A DNA stretch of 10,166 nucleotides from Cyanobacteriota bacterium (GTDB lineage Bacteria; Cyanobacteriota; Cyanobacteriia; Leptolyngbyales; Leptolyngbyaceae): positions 1 to 10,166 of the forward strand of contig JAIXVO010000583.1 of assembly GCA_027482985.1 (NCBI GenBank), read 5' to 3'. The notes under the pieces were generated by a model. It was not told the DNA's origin. It saw only the letters and a program-made list of their open reading frames with translations, and searched no databases. Position 1 is the stretch's first letter. The number at the start of each line of letters is the position of its first letter. Positions 6,929-10,166 of this stretch are shown piece by piece. Both the position numbers and the translations under genes were made by a program.

Positions 6929-7040
6929 ACTGTGGGGTGGGCATCTTGCCCGCCCAGATGAGCAACCCACCATCAGAATTCGTTCTACCATTCGTCGTGT
7001 GAGCATTGCGCTCAGGCGGGCAAGATGCCCACCCCACGGT
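6929..7040. repeat. long inverted-repeat (palindromic) element between folE and bcp
   Basis: The arms at 6932-6954 and 7015-7037 are perfect reverse complements over 23 bp, and three more pairs (one G-T) extend outward to 6929 and 7040. Inside, TGAGC (6959-6963) pairs with GCTCA (7010-7014) across a 4-nt bulge. Near the apex AGAA-TTCG-TTCT (6975-6986) is a small hairpin with a UUCG-type loop. Each arm is a copy of the dispersed word also found at 104-126. It codes for nothing visible. It may be a non-autonomous MITE-like element or two copies inserted head to head; I see no clear target-site duplication. Confidence 0.8.
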
Positions 7041-7102
7041 AGGGTTATTCCTGCCGCAGTCCACTAGGTAGATAGGAGCCTGACCGGATCGTCTGCTGGC
7101 TC

Positions 7103-7111
7103 TGGTAAAAT
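7103..7111 (+). promoter_or_regulatory. extended -10 promoter candidate of bcp
   Basis: TGGTAAAAT fits an extended -10 (TG, one base, TAAAAT at 7106-7111). No good -35 is at the usual distance; CTGACC at 7080-7085 is 20 bp away. The start of transcription would be near 7118, giving a leader of about 29 nt that contains the Shine-Dalgarno-like AGGGA at 7133-7137. This would let bcp be transcribed separately from folE. Confidence 0.45.
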
Positions 7112-7146
7112 TTCGATTGTTCTTGCGCCCCAAGGGAATTTCATTT

Positions 7147-7596
7147 ATGCCATTACAAGTGGGCGATACAGCCCCCAACTTCACCGTTAAAGACACCAAC
7201 GGCAACACTGTCACCCTGGCTGACTATGCCGGTAAGCCCGTGGTGATGTATTTTTATCCCAAAGATGACACGCCCGGTTGCACCAAAGAAGCTTGTAGTT
7301 TTCGAGATAACTATCACCAATATTTGAGCCAGGGCATCACCGTATTTGGCGTGAGTTTGGATGACGAAGCCTCACACCAGGCATTTACAGCAAAATTCAA
7401 TTTGCCCTTTCCGTTGTTAGCCGATGTCGGGGGCGCGATCGCCAAAGCCTATGATGTGCTGGGCGATCGTAATGGGGTCAACTATGCCCAACGGGTAACT
7501 TATGTGATTGGTGCCGATGGCAAGATCAACCAGGTCTACACTACCGTCAACACCGAAACCCACGCTACCGATATTTTGTCTGCCCTGAGTGCATAG
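7147..7596 (+). CDS. bcp: thioredoxin-dependent peroxiredoxin, BCP/PrxQ type
   Basis: This 149-residue peroxiredoxin reduces H2O2 and alkyl hydroperoxides and is recycled by thioredoxin. The peroxidatic Cys45 is in YPKDDTPGCTKEAC (37-50), with Thr42 and Pro43 of the active site. Cys50, five residues on, is the resolving Cys typical of the 2-Cys BCP/PrxQ class. Arg116 (QRVTYVI) completes the active site. I start at the ATG at 7147, preceded at 9 nt by AGGGA; a 10-codon extension from a TTG at 7117 would overlap the promoter. It is separated from folE by the palindromic element, has its own promoter candidate, and is followed by a structured 398 bp gap. Confidence 0.95.
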   Translation: MPLQVGDTAPNFTVKDTNGNTVTLADYAGKPVVMYFYPKDDTPGCTKEACSFRDNYHQYLSQGITVFGVSLDDEASHQAFTAKFNLPFPLLADVGGAIAKAYDVLGDRNGVNYAQRVTYVIGADGKINQVYTTVNTETHATDILSALSA

Positions 7597-7606
7597 ATAG
7601 TTTCTT

Positions 7607-7620
7607 CGCAAAATCTTGCG
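7607..7620 (+). terminator. small hairpin after bcp
   Basis: CGCAA-AATC-TTGCG is a perfect 5-bp stem 10 nt after the bcp stop codon. It is followed by TAGGGG, not a T-run, so termination here would be weak at most. Confidence 0.25.
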
Positions 7621-7696
7621 TAGGGGCAGGTTTAGCAATAGAGTTACTGGCTCTCAGCGATTCTGCGGCAAAACCAGCCCCTAAAGAGGTTTAGGG
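7621..7696 (+). repeat. two competing hairpins, switch-like
   Basis: TAGGGGCAGGTTT (7621-7633) pairs with 7671-7683 over 13 positions with one mismatch. Alternatively CCCTAAA (7679-7685) pairs perfectly with TTTAGGG (7690-7696) around a GAGG loop. The two share 7679-7683 and cannot both form. Such alternation is typical of attenuators and riboswitches, but no ligand-binding consensus that I know is visible. Confidence 0.45.
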
Positions 7697-7765
7697 TGAG
7701 AAATTGGCCTCAGTGCGGTCAAGGCATAAGTATAGCCATCGCCATGTGTAACGTGACAACGGCGA

Positions 7766-7890
7766 GTCAGAACACCTACCCAGTATTGGCTTTTGGCGAT
7801 TCGACTTGTCCTAAGTGTTCTGACCAAAGCTATATTCGGCAGCAACTTTTACGAAAGAAACGCTCTGCTTTTTGGAAGGAGAGCGTTTTT
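7766..7890 (+). ncRNA. candidate structured small RNA, unassigned
   Basis: GTCAGAACAC (7766-7775) pairs perfectly with GTGTTCTGAC (7815-7824), a 10-bp stem enclosing a 39-nt loop. A linker and an intrinsic terminator ending at 7890 follow. The 5' end is not fixed: TATAGC (7731-7736) and TGTAAC (7747-7752) are only weak -10 candidates, and the RNA may instead be part of a longer bcp transcript or a leader of the C39 gene. It does not look like tRNA, tmRNA, 6S RNA or Yfr1. I could not assign a family. Confidence 0.4.
7858..7890 (+). terminator. intrinsic terminator
   Basis: AAACGCTCT (7858-7866) pairs perfectly with AGAGCGTTT (7880-7888) around a 13-nt loop, and the 3' arm runs into five T residues (7886-7890). 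The A-rich 5' flank means it could also work on the minus strand. It lies about 260 nt beyond bcp and 104 nt before the C39 gene, so it ends an RNA made from this gap or a long bcp transcript. Confidence 0.75.
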
Positions 7891-7994
7891 GTATGGTTTC
7901 GTCTAGTCCTGCTTTAGGGAATGCTGAATGGAAATGGTGACTGCGATCGACCCATCACCGTTGCCAATCAGGTGCTATCTACAGGAATTTCCCC

Positions 7995-9629
7995 ATGACC
8001 TCCAGCCTACTCACTGACTTTACTGACTTATCGCCAGCCACAACCACACCCACCAACGGCCTCACTTATCAGAGCACCCGCGAAGTCTTGCTCAACTCCC
8101 CGACGCTGCTCAAAGGTGCCTACGATGGCGATCGCATGGTCAAGCTGACCCTCCTCGCCGAAGACAAATTTCCCCTGCCGCTCAGCCTCGATCCCGCCAC
8201 CAAAACCTGGCAAAGTCAGTTAGATAAGGGCTTTCAGGCTCCTGGTACCCGCTGGTTGCGGCTTACCGGATGGGATGCTCAAGGTAAAGCGATGGGCAGC
8301 CTGGTGATTTATCTGACAGTCAGTAACAATCCACTGGCACTGGGACAACTGACCCTGAAAGTGCGGCAATCTACCTTCTTCAAAACGGCACCCGTAGATT
8401 CTCGCCAACTCACCCCGGCGCAAAAAGTCGTGATCAACGTCGGACAAACCTTTGATGTCGTGCGTTACGGCTCTGTCGATGGCCATCTGCGCCTGGAACT
8501 GAAGGACGCGATCGCCCCCCTTGGCACCTTTGGTTATGTTTACAGCGAAGCCGTAGAGTTACGCAAAGGCAATCAGGTATTGCAATTTGACATTGGGGAT
8601 GTGCCCATGACACCGCTGGCGGCAGTGCTGCTAGTCACCACTGCGACCACTCTGAAGCAACAACCTGTCGATTCAACGCAACTCGCCGCATCGCAAAAAG
8701 TTGATTTACTCCAGGGACAATCCCTGCAAATTATGGGCTATGCCTGCACTCGCGGCCATTTTCGCGTCACCCTGGCGCAAGAGTTACCCGGATTTGGCAA
8801 AACGGGCTTTGTCTACTGGCAACATGTGCAGTTGAAACGAGGTGATGACCTGATTCTCTTTGACCCAGAAGCACTAACGATCGCCGCCACTCAGGGCACC
8901 ATTTTCAAAAAGCGCCCCGTCGAATCCGCCAAACTCGCGCAGTCGGAACGGGCGAACTTTCCCAAAGGTAGCTATTACGGCGTTGCGAGTTATGCCCTGG
9001 AAGCCGGACACATTAAAGTCTGCTTAACGGAAGAACTACCGGGATTTGGCAATACGGGCTATGTGTTTCCCGGCTATGTGCAGATGCAACGGGGCAACAC
9101 TCGCTTTAATCCGCTACCGCCTCAAGTCGAGCTGAATATTCCCTACTTCAGCCAACGGGATAATCCCCAATCGCCTGGTGCCACCTGTAACGTCACCGCG
9201 ATCGCGATGGCGCTCTACTACCTGGGCATCCGCGCCAAACAGGGGGGGCAGTTGGAAGACGAACTGTTGCAGTGGGTGATTGATCATTATGGTAGCGATC
9301 GCCAAACTGACAACACGGCACTATCGGCTTTGATCCAGGCTTATGGCTTTCCGAAGGCGAGTTTTTCCACCCGCCGCAAATGGGCTGAGGTGAAAAGTGA
9401 ATTAACGAATCGTCGTCCCGTCGTTTTGGGCGGCGACTTTACTGCCAGCGGACATATTGTGTGTCTGCTTGGGTTCACGCCGCAAGGTTATGTCGTCAAT
9501 GATCCCTGGGGCAATGCACTGGCGGGCTATACCAGCTACGATGGACGCAAGTTGATTTATCCCTACAGCTACATGGACCGCGTGGCGGGTCCCGATGGCA
9601 ATGTGTGGGCACACTTTTTTGCACGTTAA
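7995..9629 (+). CDS. C39-like cysteine peptidase with three internal repeats
   Basis: The 544-residue protein has an N-terminal region that may be a beta-sandwich (about 25-112). Three tandem repeats of about 65 residues follow, at about 128-193, 219-284 and 303-368, each with a P-V-(D/E)-S start, a GH(L/F/I)(R/K)V-type centre and a G(Y/F)V(Y/F) block near the end. The C-terminal domain (378-544) resembles Peptidase_C39_2: Gln386 (PYFSQRDN), likely nucleophile Cys398 (ATCNVTAIAMALYYLG), His487 (SGHIVCLLGF) and Asp503 (VNDPWGN). The repeats could be SH3-like wall- or ligand-binding modules. No signal peptide or membrane segment is visible, which is odd for such an architecture. AGGA at 7983-7986 supports the start. 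Substrate unknown; the catalytic family is likely, the repeat fold is inference. Confidence 0.82.
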   Translation: MTSSLLTDFTDLSPATTTPTNGLTYQSTREVLLNSPTLLKGAYDGDRMVKLTLLAEDKFPLPLSLDPATKTWQSQLDKGFQAPGTRWLRLTGWDAQGKAMGSLVIYLTVSNNPLALGQLTLKVRQSTFFKTAPVDSRQLTPAQKVVINVGQTFDVVRYGSVDGHLRLELKDAIAPLGTFGYVYSEAVELRKGNQVLQFDIGDVPMTPLAAVLLVTTATTLKQQPVDSTQLAASQKVDLLQGQSLQIMGYACTRGHFRVTLAQELPGFGKTGFVYWQHVQLKRGDDLILFDPEALTIAATQGTIFKKRPVESAKLAQSERANFPKGSYYGVASYALEAGHIKVCLTEELPGFGNTGYVFPGYVQMQRGNTRFNPLPPQVELNIPYFSQRDNPQSPGATCNVTAIAMALYYLGIRAKQGGQLEDELLQWVIDHYGSDRQTDNTALSALIQAYGFPKASFSTRRKWAEVKSELTNRRPVVLGGDFTASGHIVCLLGFTPQGYVVNDPWGNALAGYTSYDGRKLIYPYSYMDRVAGPDGNVWAHFFAR

Positions 9630-9632
9630 CTG

Positions 9633-10166
9633 ATGCATCATCTGACTGTTTTCCATCACACTCTGCAACTCCTGCCGGAAAAGGCCATTTACCTGGAAGA
9701 ACTCAAGGCGTTATTGGTTTCAGACGTGCATTTAGGCAAGTCTGAAACCTTTCAATCCGTCGGTGTTCCCATTCCCACCACAGTTAATCAAACCACCCTC
9801 GATCGCTTGTCCCAACTCTGTGCCCAATATGAACTCGACTTTGTGTTTATCTTGGGCGATTTGTTCCACTCGCGATCGGCGTTAGTGCCAGAGGTATTAG
9901 ATCCCTGGTTTAAGTTTGTAGACTCTACTAAGGCCAGTGTGCAACTGATTGTGGGGAATCACGATCGCGCTTTAGTGCCCAAGCTCGAACAACTCTCCAT
10001 CAGTTGCATCTTAGACGCGTTTCACATTGAAAATCTCATCCTGAGTCATGAACCAACAACTCAACCGAATCATTTGACCATTTGCGGACATATCCATCCC
10101 TGTCTCCGCATTCAGTCCAAACTTGATCATCTACGCCTACCTTGCTTTTATCTCGATCAAGTTCAA
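9633..10166 (+). CDS. pdeM: metallophosphoesterase, COG1407/PdeM-like, 3' end outside window
   Basis: The open frame runs 178 codons to the window edge without a stop. Calcineurin-like phosphoesterase motifs occur in order: SDVHLGK (30-36, Asp31 and His33), GDLFHSR (75-81, Asp76), GNHDR (108-112, Asn109 and His110), SHEP (138-141, His139) and GHIHP (152-156, His153 and His155). This spacing fits the ICC-like family, which includes PdeM, an endonuclease that sits with DNA ligase and Lhr helicase genes in some bacteria; here the visible neighbour is a C39-like peptidase instead. It starts 3 nt after the C39 stop, in the same frame (TAA, CTG, ATG), with no Shine-Dalgarno, so translation is probably coupled. 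Metal-dependent phosphoesterase activity is likely; the substrate is unknown. Confidence 0.85.
   Translation, partial: MHHLTVFHHTLQLLPEKAIYLEELKALLVSDVHLGKSETFQSVGVPIPTTVNQTTLDRLSQLCAQYELDFVFILGDLFHSRSALVPEVLDPWFKFVDSTKASVQLIVGNHDRALVPKLEQLSISCILDAFHIENLILSHEPTTQPNHLTICGHIHPCLRIQSKLDHLRLPCFYLDQVQ

Larger units (their letters stand above)
7597..7994. other. bcp-C39 intergenic region, 398 bp, highly structured
   Basis: No protein gene is convincing here; a frame at 7696-7917 runs through the terminator and resembles no family. The stretch carries, in order, a small hairpin after bcp (7607-7620), two mutually exclusive stems (7621-7696), a long-range 10-bp stem (7766-7824), an intrinsic terminator (7858-7890) and a weak GGTGA/TCACC stem (7936-7959) before the C39 gene. 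AGGA at 7983-7986 is the C39 ribosome binding site. Confidence 0.65.

Noticed and set aside
6868..7037. CRISPR array between folE and bcp
   Set aside because: The direct repeats are only 7 nt with no spacers, and the longer repeat occurs as an inverted pair rather than as regularly spaced direct copies.
7117..7146. Upstream TTG start for bcp
   Set aside because: The family N-terminus begins at the ATG at 7147, which has AGGGA upstream; the extension would overlap the likely transcription start.
6369..7214. Minus-strand 281-codon ORF across folE, the repeats and the bcp start
   Set aside because: It is antisense to folE, reads through the STRR and palindromic repeats, is His/Pro/Gly-rich and matches no family.
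7696..7917. 73-codon ORF in the bcp-C39 gap
   Set aside because: It reads through the long-range stem and the intrinsic terminator, has no ribosome binding site or recognisable domain; RNA structure explains the stretch better.

Overview
The window is chromosomal DNA from a cyanobacterium. It carries a photosystem I assembly gene (ycf4), the cyanobacterial alkane-biosynthesis pair (aldehyde deformylating oxygenase and acyl-ACP reductase), and about 15 copies of the HIP1 octamer GCGATCGC. I count HIP1 at 200, 2287, 2646, 2698, 3793, 4194, 4460, 5061, 5406, 5565, 7435, 8128, 8518, 9198 and 9295; chance would give well under one in 10 kb. A heptamer STRR-type repeat and a dispersed palindromic repeat suggest a filamentous or large-genome cyanobacterium, but I cannot name the genus.

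Layout. Positions 1-148 hold a GC-rich hairpin and one copy of a dispersed repeat. Positions 149-1509 are a minus-strand pair, ycf4 followed 41 bp later by a lipoprotein cyclophilin. A 426 bp divergent spacer separates these from a run of plus-strand genes: ado (1936-2631), aar (2761-3783), accA (3917-4897), a short-chain dehydrogenase (5340-6065), folE (6141-6863), a BCP/PrxQ peroxiredoxin (7147-7596), a 544-residue C39-like cysteine peptidase with three internal repeats (7995-9629), and the 5' part of a COG1407/PdeM-like metallophosphoesterase (9633 to the window edge).

How they work together. AccA supplies the carboxyltransferase alpha subunit for malonyl-CoA. Fatty acid synthesis makes acyl-ACP, AAR reduces it to the fatty aldehyde, and ADO removes the aldehyde carbon to leave an odd-chain alkane or alkene. 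The order ado-aar-accA-SDR-folE matches, as I recall, the conserved order in Synechococcus elongatus PCC 7942. All active-site residues I could check in ADO and AAR are intact and keep the family numbering, so the pathway looks functional.

The least explained parts lie between genes. The 398 bp between bcp and the C39 gene holds two mutually exclusive hairpins, a perfect 10-bp long-range stem and a good intrinsic terminator, which together look like an unannotated structured RNA or leader. Between folE and bcp are an STRR tract and a near-perfect ~112 bp palindromic element that shares a 23-nt core with the start of the window. Between accA and the SDR gene, a consensus extended -10 promoter and a GNRA-capped hairpin lie about 400 nt ahead of the next gene. 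I see no clearly new multi-gene system; the best candidates for something undescribed are the RNA locus at 7597-7890 and the C39/metallophosphoesterase pair.
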